A DNA stretch of 64,000 nt from Rubricella aquisinus (lineage in GTDB: Bacteria; Pseudomonadota; Alphaproteobacteria; Rhodobacterales; Rhodobacteraceae): the NCBI RefSeq assembly GCF_014199445.1, contig NZ_JACIJS010000008.1, forward strand, positions 1-64,000, read 5' to 3'. The notes below the pieces were generated by a model, which saw only the letters and a program-made list of their open reading frames with translations, made no database searches and was not told where the DNA came from. Shown here piece by piece: positions 16,978 to 25,300 of the stretch (positions are counted from its first letter, which is position 1; every line of letters begins with the position of its first letter). The position numbers and the translations under genes were made by a program.

Positions 16978-17411
16978 GGGTTGTGCGATGCGCTCAGTCG
17001 AGATTTGGCGTGTCGCCATGAGATTAGAGCTGACACAGGTGTCGCGATGACCGCAAAGGCGGTCCCGATGACCCAGGTCTCTTCACCCGGATCAAAAAAC
17101 CCGGCACCTATGAGTGGCAACCACAGATAACTGCTCGCCGAACAAAGGGCCGCTGCGACTACATAAGACTGCACATTTTTGCCGCGCAACCGTAGCGTAA
17201 TTCGCCAGATCAGATAGCTAGGGCCGAGATGAATCAAGAAAAACGGGGAGGACACCCAAAAAAAGAGAACCGGTACATATAAATTAAACCAACGACACAC
17301 ATTAAATACTAAATATAAAATATATATAATAATTATTGCGCTGATCCACGTTGAAATAGCAACAAATAAAAAACTAGGATATTTTAAATTTTCTAGAGAT
17401 CTACTTTTCAT
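16974..17411 (-). CDS. AT-rich hypothetical membrane protein
   Basis: About 145 residues from the ATG at 17411 (GGGAT upstream); a TTG at 17438 would add nine. Four hydrophobic stretches are visible, at roughly residues 12-35, 40-60, 80-100 and 110-130, so an integral membrane protein is likely. I do not recognise the family. Base composition is strikingly AT-rich at 17240-17460 compared with the GC-rich neighbours, which suggests recent acquisition. The stop codon touches the RutR-like operator. It follows another small membrane gene by about 30 bases and may form a pair with it. Confidence 0.6.
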   Translation of the reverse strand: MKSRSLENLKYPSFLFVAISTWISAIIIIYILYLVFNVCRWFNLYVPVLFFWVSSPFFLIHLGPSYLIWRITLRLRGKNVQSYVVAAALCSASSYLWLPLIGAGFFDPGEETWVIGTAFAVIATPVSALISWRHAKSRLSASHNP

Positions 17412-17441
17412 GAATTTATCCCAAAAAGCAAAATGCAATTT

Positions 17442-17681
17442 TCAATTTGAAAATTTATTCTCAATTTTCTCAAACACATCAATCCAAAGGGCGGTCACAA
17501 CGCCACTAAAAACGACGATGATAACTGGCAACAAGAACAACCACTGAAGAATGGCAACACCAAGCCCTGCAGGCCCATCGCACATGGGCTCTTGCTCCCA
17601 ACAGGCATTCAGTTGTTCAAAATACCAAACAGGTATCGCCAGAAGCGTCATTCCGACAACGATCGCAGCAGCCCAATGCAA
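17442..17681 (-). CDS. Small hypothetical membrane protein, possibly 5'-truncated
   Basis: Seventy-nine residues from a TTG start with two hydrophobic segments (about 1-20 and 40-65) and a short Cys-containing loop (NACWEQEPMC). The family is not recognised. Upstream, between 17716 and 17766, a different frame encodes a strongly hydrophobic stretch (LFFVALTVLVFTIVVAGPI) that would join this gene if one base near 17712-17716 were removed. That fits a frameshifted or decaying longer gene behind hydA. It is AT-richer than the operons on both sides. Confidence 0.5.
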   Translation of the reverse strand: MHWAAAIVVGMTLLAIPVWYFEQLNACWEQEPMCDGPAGLGVAILQWLFLLPVIIVVFSGVVTALWIDVFEKIENKFSN

Positions 17682-17772
17682 GCCAAACGCTAGGCGCGTT
17701 AAAATCGAACGCTATCGGGCCTGCCACAACAATCGTGAAAACCAGGACAGTGAGGGCAACAAAAAACAGGTG

Positions 17773-19236
17773 TCACACCCCACTCGGAATGTTCATCGGG
17801 TTGCGTTCGATCTTACGCGGGGTGTTGAGGCTTTTCCACTTGCTCAGTGCTTTGGACGCGCTGGCATAGGGATTGCGGCGGATGAATTTGCCGCGGCCCG
17901 GTTGTGGTTGGCTGTTTTGGCCGTAAGCCCAGATCACATCGCCTCGGGACAGGGTGAAGCGGGGTTGGGCCGTGACCTCCATCCCTTCGAACACGTTGTA
18001 ATCAATGATGGATTTCTGGGTGCTGACATGCACCGTCTTGGAAATCGTCGGATCCCACACAACCACATCGGCATCCGCACCCGGCACCAGCGCGCCTTTT
18101 TGCGGGTAGATGTTGAGGATTTTCGCGATGTTGGTGGAGGTGACGGCGACGAACTCCTCCGGCGTCAGGCGGCCCGTTTCCACGCCTGTGGTCCAGAGCA
18201 TCGCCATGCGCTCCTCAAGCCCGCCGGTGCCGTTCGGGATGGTCGTGAAGTTGTCCAGACCCATCCGTTTCTGTTCATCGGTGAAGGCCGCATGGTCTGT
18301 GGCGACCACCTGCAAACTGCCGGAGGACAGCCCGGCCCAGAGGCTCGCCTGATGGTCCTTTGAGCGGAAGGGCGGGCTCATCACGCGGCGGGCGGCATAT
18401 TGCCAATCCTTGTTGAAATACTCGGATTCGTCGAGCGTCAGGTGCTGAATGAGCGGCTCCCCATAGACGCGCATCCCCTTTTGCCGTGCGCGCCGGATCG
18501 CCTCATGCGCCTGCTCGCAGGACACATGCACGATGTAGAGCGGCGTGCCCGCAGCATCCGCGATCATGATGGCGCGGTTCGCGGCTTCGCCCTCCACTTC
18601 TGGCGGGCGGGAATAGGCGTGGCCTTCGGGGCCAGTGATGCCTTCGGCGAGGTATTTCTGCTGCAATTCCTGTACGATATCGCCGTTTTCCGCATGGACA
18701 AGCGGCAGCGCGCCCAGTTCCGCACAGCGCTTGAAGGAGGCGAACATCTCGTCATCCTCAACCATCAGCGCGCCCTTATAGGCCATGAAATGCTTGAACG
18801 TGTTGATGCCGCGTTTGTTCACCACATCGGCCATTTCGTTAAAGATCGTCTCGTTCCAGCCGGTGATCGCCATGTGATAGGAGATGTCGCAGCAAATCTG
18901 ATCCTTCGATTTGCGGTCCCATGCGTCGATCGCGTTCAGCAGGCTGCCATCCTCCCCGGGCAGGCAGAAATCGACGAGCATCGTGGTGCCGCCCGCTGCC
19001 GCCGCGAAGGTGCCGCTCTCAAAGGTTTCGGCGGCGGTGGTGCCCATGAAGGGCATTTCCAGATGCGTATGCGGGTCGATCCCGCCGGGGATGACATAGG
19101 CGCCTTCGGCGTCGATGGTCTCATCCCCCTTGAGGTTTGGGCCGATCTCCAGGATCTTTTCGCCCTCGATCAGAACATCCGCCTGATACTGCCGATCCGC
19201 GGTGACGACGGTGCCGCCTTTGATGACTTTGGTCAT
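17773..19236 (-). CDS. hydA: Dihydropyrimidinase
   Basis: Opens the ring of dihydrouracil or dihydrothymine to N-carbamoyl-beta-alanine or its methyl analogue, the second step of reductive pyrimidine breakdown. The 487-residue amidohydrolase has all metal ligands: H56 and H58 in DPHTHLEMPF, the carboxylated lysine in FMAYKG (about 154), VHAENGD (about 181), VHVSCEQAH, and the catalytic Asp in ATDHAAF. It also belongs to the hydantoinase family, so hydantoins are possible substrates. Context (preTA, amidohydrolase, beta-alanine aminotransferase) favours pyrimidines. It lies 212 bp downstream of the amidohydrolase gene. Confidence 0.95.
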   Translation of the reverse strand: MTKVIKGGTVVTADRQYQADVLIEGEKILEIGPNLKGDETIDAEGAYVIPGGIDPHTHLEMPFMGTTAAETFESGTFAAAAGGTTMLVDFCLPGEDGSLLNAIDAWDRKSKDQICCDISYHMAITGWNETIFNEMADVVNKRGINTFKHFMAYKGALMVEDDEMFASFKRCAELGALPLVHAENGDIVQELQQKYLAEGITGPEGHAYSRPPEVEGEAANRAIMIADAAGTPLYIVHVSCEQAHEAIRRARQKGMRVYGEPLIQHLTLDESEYFNKDWQYAARRVMSPPFRSKDHQASLWAGLSSGSLQVVATDHAAFTDEQKRMGLDNFTTIPNGTGGLEERMAMLWTTGVETGRLTPEEFVAVTSTNIAKILNIYPQKGALVPGADADVVVWDPTISKTVHVSTQKSIIDYNVFEGMEVTAQPRFTLSRGDVIWAYGQNSQPQPGRGKFIRRNPYASASKALSKWKSLNTPRKIERNPMNIPSGV

Positions 19237-19447
19237 GGGTTTGTCTCCTTACTATGCGGTCGGCCCGCGTGAATTCTGGCTCTTTGATTGAACGGTCTCA
19301 GCACAACCGGCCGGGCCGGAGGCTCGGCCAGCGCCCGAACTCCCGTCGCACCAAAGGTGCGCCACCTTTTGACGGCTTGCTCTTGGCATGACGGAGGGCG
19401 CTTCGCCCCCTCCAGGTCGGGCACTGGCCTAAGGTCGGTGCGCAGCA

Positions 19448-20695
19448 TCAGACGATTTCCGCCGTCTCAATGACCGCGTGCATCAGCACGTTGGCCCCCG
19501 CTTCGGCCCATTCCTTTGTGATTTCTTCGGCCTCGTTGTGCGACAGGCCATCGACGCAGGGGCACATGACCATCGCTGTGGGGGCGACGCGGTTGATCCA
19601 GCAGGCGTCGTGGCCCGCGCCGGAGATGATGTCCATATGCGACAGGCCAAGGCGTTCAGCCGCGTTGCGCACGGCCCTTACGCAGCCTTCGTCAAACTCT
19701 ACGGGGTCAAAGCCGCCGACCTTCTCAAACGCGATCTCCATCCCCATCGTGTCCGCAATCTGTTCGGCGCCATCGCGCAGTTTCGCCTCCATATCCTCGA
19801 TCACCGCGAGATCGGGGGAGCGGAAATCGACAGTGAACACGACCTTTCCGGGGATCACGTTGCGGGAATTGGGATAGACGTCGATATGACCCGCAGCCCC
19901 CACGGCGTGGGGTGCGTGGGACCATGCGATCTCATCCACCAGATCAAGGATGCGCGCCATGCACAGCCCCGCATTCTTGCGCATCGGCATGGGGGTGGAG
20001 CCGGTATGGGCGTCCTTGCCCGTCACGGTGATTTGCGTCCAGCTAAGGCCCTGCCCATGGGTGACGACGCCGATATCGACGCCCTCAGCCTCCAGAATCG
20101 GGCCCTGTTCGATATGCAGTTCAAAGAAGGCATGCATTTTGCGCGCGCCCACTTCCTCATCGCCTTTCCAGCCGATCCGGGCCAACTCATCACCGAAGGT
20201 TTTGCCCTCCGCATCCGTTTTGGCATAGGCCCAGTCCTGCGTGTGCATGCCCGCAAACACGCCAGAGGCCAGCATCGCGGGGGCGAAGCGGGTGCCCTCC
20301 TCATTCGTCCAGTTGGTGACCACAATCGGGTGTTTCGTCTTGATCCCGAGGTCATTCATCGTGCGGATGATCTCAAGCCCGCCAAGCACGCCGAGAACCC
20401 CGTCATATTTCCCGCCCGTCGGCTGCGTATCAAGGTGAGAGCCGACATAAACGGGGAGCGCGTCCGGGTCCGTGCCCTCGCGCCGCATGAACATAGTGCC
20501 CATCGTATCGACGCCCATGGTCATGCCCGCGTCCTCGCACCATTTCTGGAACAGGGCGCGCCCTTCCGCATCCTCATCCGTCACGGTTTGGCGGTTGTTG
20601 CCGCCCGCGACGCCGGGGCCGATCTTGGCCATCTCCATCAGGCTATCCCACAGGCGGTCGGCGTTGATCTTGAGGTTGGCTCCGGGCGCGGACAT
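19448..20695 (-). CDS. M20-family amidohydrolase, probable N-carbamoyl-beta-alanine amidohydrolase
   Basis: Third step of the reductive pathway: releases ammonia and CO2 from N-carbamoyl-beta-alanine to give beta-alanine. The 415-residue protein shows the M20 hydantoinase/carbamoylase landmarks: GSHLDTQPTGGKYDG (metal His and bridging Asp), NEEGTRF, HIEQGPILE, GKDAHTGSTPM in the dimer domain, and a C-terminal SGAGHDACW. Allantoate amidohydrolase and L-carbamoylase share this family. The neighbours hydA and beta-alanine aminotransferase decide for ureidopropionase, so function is inferred from context. It begins 11 bases after the cupin gene. Confidence 0.88.
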   Translation of the reverse strand: MSAPGANLKINADRLWDSLMEMAKIGPGVAGGNNRQTVTDEDAEGRALFQKWCEDAGMTMGVDTMGTMFMRREGTDPDALPVYVGSHLDTQPTGGKYDGVLGVLGGLEIIRTMNDLGIKTKHPIVVTNWTNEEGTRFAPAMLASGVFAGMHTQDWAYAKTDAEGKTFGDELARIGWKGDEEVGARKMHAFFELHIEQGPILEAEGVDIGVVTHGQGLSWTQITVTGKDAHTGSTPMPMRKNAGLCMARILDLVDEIAWSHAPHAVGAAGHIDVYPNSRNVIPGKVVFTVDFRSPDLAVIEDMEAKLRDGAEQIADTMGMEIAFEKVGGFDPVEFDEGCVRAVRNAAERLGLSHMDIISGAGHDACWINRVAPTAMVMCPCVDGLSHNEAEEITKEWAEAGANVLMHAVIETAEIV

Positions 20696-20706
20696 GGGCG
20701 AATTCC

Positions 20707-20994
20707 TTATTTGAGTTCCACTTCGACGAAGGACATGGGCGCGTCCCCGTCATTGATGACATTGTGCTCTACCCCCTCTTCGCGGCGATAGGTGGTGCCT
20801 GCGGGGATGAGGGTGCGGCGGGTGGCGCCGCCGGGCTCCTCCAACAGCATATGGCAATCGGTGAGCGTGGTGATGACGTAATCCATGCCGTGCTTGTGCC
20901 AGCCCGTCTCCGCCCCCGGTGCGAAATCGAAGCGGGTCACACGGACGCGCGCATCGTCGATTTGCTGGGTGGCGGTGGCGGCGGGGCGGGTCAT
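20707..20994 (-). CDS. Cupin-domain protein of the pyrimidine operon
   Basis: Single-domain cupin of 95 residues. Cupin motif 1 reads GAETGWHKHGMDYVITTL and motif 2 has GVEHNVINDGDAPMSFVEV, with candidate metal ligands His-x-His and a later His. It is packed between the aminotransferase gene (4-bp ATGA overlap) and the amidohydrolase gene (11 bases), so co-expression is almost certain. No pathway step is left unassigned. A role in handling a reactive intermediate such as malonate semialdehyde, or as an accessory sensor, is speculative. Confidence 0.8.
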   Translation of the reverse strand: MTRPAATATQQIDDARVRVTRFDFAPGAETGWHKHGMDYVITTLTDCHMLLEEPGGATRRTLIPAGTTYRREEGVEHNVINDGDAPMSFVEVELK

Positions 20995-22316
20995 GGCAGG
21001 TCTTTCAACACATCCGCGATGGTCCCGAACAACTCGTCAATATGGGATTTCTCGATGATGAGCGGCGGGGAGAGCGCAATGATATCGCCCGTCGTGCGGA
21101 TCAAGACGCCTTTGTCATAGCAGCGCAGGAACGCCTCGAACGCGCGCGCGGTGGGTTTGCCGGCCATCGGCTCCAATTCGATCCCGGCGATCAGGCCAAG
21201 GTTGCGGCAGTCGATCACATGGGGCAGGCCGCGCAAGGAATGCACCGCATCCTCCCAATACTGGCCAAGGTCATGTGCGCGGTCGAACAGCCCTTCCTCG
21301 GCATAGGTTTCCAGCGTCGCGATCCCGGCGGCAGACGCGATCGGATTGCCCGAATAGGTATAGCCGTGGAACAATTCGATCAGGTTCTCCGGCCCGGTCA
21401 TGAACGCGTCATGGATGTCGGCGGTGGTCAGAACCGCGCCCATCGGGATAACGCCATTGGTCAGCCCCTTGGCGCAGGTGATCATGTCGGGCATCACATC
21501 GAAGGTTTCTGCCGCGAAGGCCCCGCCGATGCGGCCAAAGCCGGTGATCACCTCGTCAAAGATCAGCAAAATCCCATGCTTGGAGCAGATATCGCGCAGC
21601 CGTTGGAGGTATCCTTTGGGCGGGATCAGCACGCCGGTGGAGCCTGCCATCGGCTCAACGATCACGGCGGCGATGGTGCTGGGATCATGGAGCGCGCAAA
21701 TCCGCTCCAGATCATCGGCGAGGGTCGCGCCATGCTCTGGCTGGCCACGGGTGAACTGGTTTTCGGGGATATGGGTGTGCGGCAGGTGATCGACACCGGT
21801 CAGAAGGGCGCCGAAATGCTTGCGGTTGTTGACGATACCCCCAACAGAGATGCCGCCGAAATTCACCCCGTGATAGCCGCGCTCCCGCCCGATCAGGCGC
21901 GTGCGGCTCGCATCGCCGCGCGCGCGGTGATAGGCAATCGCGATCTTGAGCGCGGTCTCCACACTCTCAGACCCGGAATTGGTGAAGAACACATGCTCCA
22001 TCGGCTCCGGCGCGATCCCGACAAGCCGGTTGGCCAGTTCAAACGCCTTGGGATGGCCCATCTGGAACGCGGGTGCGTAATCCAATTCAGCGGCCTGCTG
22101 CTGGATCGCCTCCACGATTTTCGGGCGTTTGTGCCCCGCGTTGCAGCACCATAGCCCGGCGGTCCCATCAAGCACCTTGCGCCCCTCGGCGGTGGTGTAA
22201 TGCATGCCTTCGGCGGCCACGAACATACGGGGGCTTTTCTTGAACTGCCGGTTTGCGGTAAAGGGCATCCAGAAGGCAGACAGATCATTGGGTGCAGTGG
22301 GTTTGCGATCAGACAT
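20991..22316 (-). CDS. Beta-alanine--pyruvate aminotransferase
   Basis: PLP-dependent class III omega-aminotransferase of 441 residues that moves the amino group of beta-alanine to pyruvate, yielding malonate semialdehyde and alanine. The N-terminus (NDLSAFWMPFTANRQFKKSP, then LDGTAGLWCCNAGH) is the signature of the omega-amino acid:pyruvate group. The PLP lysine is in AKGLTNGVIPMGAV, preceded by IFDEVITGFGRIG. GGAGG lies six bases before the ATG. A RutR-like operator is 37 bases upstream. It is the first gene of the aminotransferase-cupin-amidohydrolase unit. Confidence 0.92.
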   Translation of the reverse strand: MSDRKPTAPNDLSAFWMPFTANRQFKKSPRMFVAAEGMHYTTAEGRKVLDGTAGLWCCNAGHKRPKIVEAIQQQAAELDYAPAFQMGHPKAFELANRLVGIAPEPMEHVFFTNSGSESVETALKIAIAYHRARGDASRTRLIGRERGYHGVNFGGISVGGIVNNRKHFGALLTGVDHLPHTHIPENQFTRGQPEHGATLADDLERICALHDPSTIAAVIVEPMAGSTGVLIPPKGYLQRLRDICSKHGILLIFDEVITGFGRIGGAFAAETFDVMPDMITCAKGLTNGVIPMGAVLTTADIHDAFMTGPENLIELFHGYTYSGNPIASAAGIATLETYAEEGLFDRAHDLGQYWEDAVHSLRGLPHVIDCRNLGLIAGIELEPMAGKPTARAFEAFLRCYDKGVLIRTTGDIIALSPPLIIEKSHIDELFGTIADVLKDLP

Positions 22317-22352
22317 CGCTGCCTCCTTCGGTGGGCCGCAGAAAATGGTCTT

Positions 22353-22368
22353 TTGACCAATTGGTTAA
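22353..22368. promoter_or_regulatory. RutR-like operator in the aminotransferase-rutR divergent region
   Basis: TTGACCAATTGGTTAA matches TTGACCA-N2-TGGTCAA in 13 of 14 defined positions. It sits 37 bases before the aminotransferase ATG and 64 before rutR, so one site could control both directions. Confidence 0.8.
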
Positions 22369-22431
22369 AAGACGCTAGCACAGGGAATAGGCCAGTCAAG
22401 TGACTTGTCCTGCCGCAGTTTCGGAGCGCCC

Positions 22432-23052
22432 ATGAAAGACGCCACTGCCCCCCAAACCCGCATCCAGCGGGAAAAACGGGAACTGATCCTTGAAGCGGCG
22501 CTGGACGTGTTCGCGGCGTTTGGCTTTCGCGGCTCCACCCTTGATCAGATCGCGGAGCGGGCGGGGATATCGAAGCCGAACCTGCTTTATTATTTCGAAG
22601 GGAAAGAGGCGATCCATGCGCAGCTTCTTGCTCGGCTCCTTGACACATGGCTTGACCCGCTGCGGGAGTTGAACCCAAAGGGCGACGCGCGTGCCGAAAT
22701 ACGCGCCTATATCTTTCGCAAGTTGGAAATGGCCCGCGATTACCCGCGCGAAAGCCGCCTTTTCGCCAACGAAATCCTTCAGGGCGCGCCGCGCATCGGG
22801 GATGAATTGGCCGGTCCCCTGCGCGCCTTGGTGGATGAAAAGGTCACGATCCTGCGCGCGTGGATGGCGGAGGGCAAAATCGCCAAGGTGGATCCGTATC
22901 ACCTGATCTTCGCGATCTGGGCGACCACGCAGCATTATGCCGATTTCGACGTGCAGGTGCGTGCCGTTCTGGGCCGGGATGATGAGGCCCGGTTTCATGA
23001 TGCCGCGCAATTCCTTGAGCAGTTGTTTTTTGCCGGGCTGGACCCGCGCTAA
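22432..23052 (+). CDS. rutR: TetR-family regulator RutR
   Basis: Pyrimidine-responsive repressor of 206 residues. The TetR helix-turn-helix spans about residues 20-65 (ILEAALDVFAAFGFRGSTL, AGISKPNLLYYFEGKEAIH). The C-terminal half has the RutR-type IFAIWATTQHYADFDVQVRAVL segment. In E. coli RutR senses uracil and thymine. The start at 22432 is set by GGAG six bases before the ATG. It is divergent from the pathway genes with a matching operator in the gap, which supports autoregulation and control of the whole block. Confidence 0.9.
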   Translation: MKDATAPQTRIQREKRELILEAALDVFAAFGFRGSTLDQIAERAGISKPNLLYYFEGKEAIHAQLLARLLDTWLDPLRELNPKGDARAEIRAYIFRKLEMARDYPRESRLFANEILQGAPRIGDELAGPLRALVDEKVTILRAWMAEGKIAKVDPYHLIFAIWATTQHYADFDVQVRAVLGRDDEARFHDAAQFLEQLFFAGLDPR

Positions 23053-23102
23053 ATCAATTCCCCAAAATATCCGCGCGTGCGGCGCACCCCTACGGTCTGA
23101 CG

Positions 23103-23981
23103 CTATTGCTTCAGCAGCAGTAGTAGCGCGGCGGCCGTCGCCAACGTGCCAAGCGCCACGCTGGCCGCAGGCCACCCCTGCCCCAGCGCACCCTCCCACA
23201 GGATCACGACGCTGGGTGTGAGGTAGGTATAGGCCATGACTTTCGCGGATTTCAGGCGCAGGGCGGCGTATTGCACCAACAGGAACGTTACCGCACTCGC
23301 GCAGATCGACAGATAGGCCAGCGTGATCCAGAAAATCGGTGGCAAAGCAGCCCAGTCCGTCGCCACCAGATCCGGCGCGGAATAAATCATCAGCATGATG
23401 CACCCGGCCACCAGCATCCCAAAGGTGAACACCAAGGGCGGCTCCCCCCGGTTCAACCGTGGCACCATCGGGGCATAAAGCGCGTGGGCCACGCAGCCGA
23501 AGAAAAAGATCACCTCCCCCCGGCCCACATCAAACGCGAGCAATGCCCCCACATCGCCGCGAAAAATCACCCAAAGCGCCCCGCACCCGCCTAGGGTCAG
23601 CGCCAGCGCCATGCGCGGCGTCGTGATCTGGCGCATCAAGAGCCAGCCGAAACCTGCCGCCATGATCGGTGTGAGCGTGAACACGGCGGCGGCGGAAACG
23701 GGGGCTGCGGTTTTCAGCCCCTCGAACATCGTCACGAAATAGATGCAGAACAGCCCGCCCAAGACAGCGTAGCGCCACGGCGCGTGGAATTGCGCGCTTT
23801 TGAGGCCAATAACGCCCTGCGCCAGCGCGCCGATCACACAGGCCGCGATCAGAAAACGCACCGCCGTCAGCGCCGCCGGGTCCACCATATTGGCGACCTT
23901 CCCGCCAAGGCTGAACGAGCCTGCCACCAGAATGGCAAAAAGGAGCATCGCGGCATGGCCCCGATGCTCCTGCTGTTTCAT
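23103..23981 (-). CDS. DMT-superfamily (EamA) transporter
   Basis: Inner-membrane protein of 292 residues with about ten hydrophobic helices arranged as two EamA repeats, the drug/metabolite transporter pattern. The ATG at 23981 is chosen because AGGG precedes it, it lies 11 bases after the preA stop, and the product then begins right before the first helix; a longer reading only adds sequence antisense-like in character inside preA. Position behind preT-preA suggests transport of a pyrimidine or amino-acid product such as beta-alanine; the substrate is unknown. Confidence 0.85.
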   Translation of the reverse strand: MKQQEHRGHAAMLLFAILVAGSFSLGGKVANMVDPAALTAVRFLIAACVIGALAQGVIGLKSAQFHAPWRYAVLGGLFCIYFVTMFEGLKTAAPVSAAAVFTLTPIMAAGFGWLLMRQITTPRMALALTLGGCGALWVIFRGDVGALLAFDVGRGEVIFFFGCVAHALYAPMVPRLNRGEPPLVFTFGMLVAGCIMLMIYSAPDLVATDWAALPPIFWITLAYLSICASAVTFLLVQYAALRLKSAKVMAYTYLTPSVVILWEGALGQGWPAASVALGTLATAAALLLLLKQ

Positions 23982-23992
23982 GTCAGGCCCTG

Positions 23993-25297
23993 TCACTCCG
24001 CAGCGACGTTGGACGGGTTGTTCGGATGCTCTGTCCAGTTGGAGGGCGTGTCGCTGACCGTGCGGCCCGTGCGCGGATCGACGGTGCCTGCGGGCAGCCG
24101 CTCCATCGTGATGCAATTCTCCACCGGGCAGACATTGACGCACAGATTACAGGCCACGCATTCCTCATCAATCACGTCGAACACGCGATCCTCGGACATG
24201 CTGATCGCCTGATGCGACGTATCCTCACAGGCCGCATAACAGCGCCCACATTTGATGCAATCGTCCTGATTGATCCGCGCCTTGGTCACGTAATTGAGGT
24301 TCAGATATTGCCAATCCGTGACATTCGGCACCGCGCGACCCCGGAAATCCTCGATCCCGGCATAGCCTTTTTGATCCATGTAATTGGACAGGCCAGAGAT
24401 CATTTCCTGAACAATCTTAAAGCCATAGGTCATCGCCGCCGTGCAAACCTGCACATTGCCACAGCCAAGTGCGATGAATTCCGCCGCATCGCGCCATGTC
24501 GTCACCCCACCAATGCCGGAGATGGGCAGGCCGCGTGTCTCCGCATCGCGCGCGATCTCTGCCACCATGTTGAGCGCGATGGGTTTGACCGCCGGGCCGC
24601 AATAGCCGCCATGGGAGCCTTTGCCGTCGATGCTCGGCTCCGGGCTGAAATCATCAAGGTTGACGGAGGTGATGGAACTGATCGTGTTGATAAGGCTCAC
24701 GGCATCCGCGCCGCCCGCATGCGCCGCACGCGCCGGATAGCGGATATCGGTGATGTTTGGCGTTAGCTTCACGATCACGGGCATCCGGGTGTATTGCTTG
24801 CACCAGCGGGTGACCATTTCGATATATTCGGGCACCTGACCGACGGCGGCGCCCATGCCCCGCTCGCTCATGCCGTGGGGGCAGCCGAAATTGAGCTCGA
24901 TCCCGTCAGCGCCCGTATCCTCCACATGGGGCAGGATCGCGCGCCAGGCTTCCTCCTCACAGGGGACCATAATGGACGCGATGAGCGCGCGGTCCGGGAA
25001 ATCCCGCTTGATCGTTTTCATTTCCCGCAGGTTCACCTCAAGCGGGCGGTCGGTGATCAGTTCGATGTTGTTGAGACCCAAAAGCCGCCGGTCCGCGCCC
25101 CAGATCGCGCCATAGCGCGGGCCGTTCACGTTGACCACGGGCGGGCCTTCCGACCCGAGGGTTTTCCACACAACGCCACCCCATCCGGCCTCAAACGCGC
25201 GGCGGACATTGTATTCCTTGTCCGTCGGCGGGGCGGAGGCGAGCCAGAACGGATTGGGGGATTTGATCCCGACGAAATCAGTACGCAGATCGGCCAT
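23993..25297 (-). CDS. preA: Dihydropyrimidine dehydrogenase (NAD-dependent) subunit PreA
   Basis: Catalytic subunit of the enzyme that reduces uracil and thymine to their 5,6-dihydro forms using NADH passed on by PreT. The 434 residues comprise an FMN-binding TIM barrel of the dihydroorotate-dehydrogenase type (NPFWLASAPPTD at the start, the active-site NFGCPHGM, IVKLTPNI) followed by a ferredoxin domain with two 4Fe-4S motifs, CIKCGRCYAAC and CVACNLCVNVC, around residues 345-395. It begins three bases after preT ends. The arrangement matches E. coli preTA. Confidence 0.95.
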   Translation of the reverse strand: MADLRTDFVGIKSPNPFWLASAPPTDKEYNVRRAFEAGWGGVVWKTLGSEGPPVVNVNGPRYGAIWGADRRLLGLNNIELITDRPLEVNLREMKTIKRDFPDRALIASIMVPCEEEAWRAILPHVEDTGADGIELNFGCPHGMSERGMGAAVGQVPEYIEMVTRWCKQYTRMPVIVKLTPNITDIRYPARAAHAGGADAVSLINTISSITSVNLDDFSPEPSIDGKGSHGGYCGPAVKPIALNMVAEIARDAETRGLPISGIGGVTTWRDAAEFIALGCGNVQVCTAAMTYGFKIVQEMISGLSNYMDQKGYAGIEDFRGRAVPNVTDWQYLNLNYVTKARINQDDCIKCGRCYAACEDTSHQAISMSEDRVFDVIDEECVACNLCVNVCPVENCITMERLPAGTVDPRTGRTVSDTPSNWTEHPNNPSNVAAE

Positions 25298-25300
25298 GGC

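Noticed and set aside
16924-17019. Thiamin-pyrophosphate riboswitch before the NMT1-type operon
   Set aside because: No THI-box-like conserved stretches were seen, and the upstream region holds a RutR-like palindrome and the end of another gene instead.
19237-19447. A fourth RutR operator directly before hydA
   Set aside because: No sequence close to TTGACCA-N2-TGGTCAA was found. Small GC hairpins (for example GGAGGGCG/CGCCCCCTCC near 19391-19412) are present instead, so hydA may be read through from the amidohydrolase gene.
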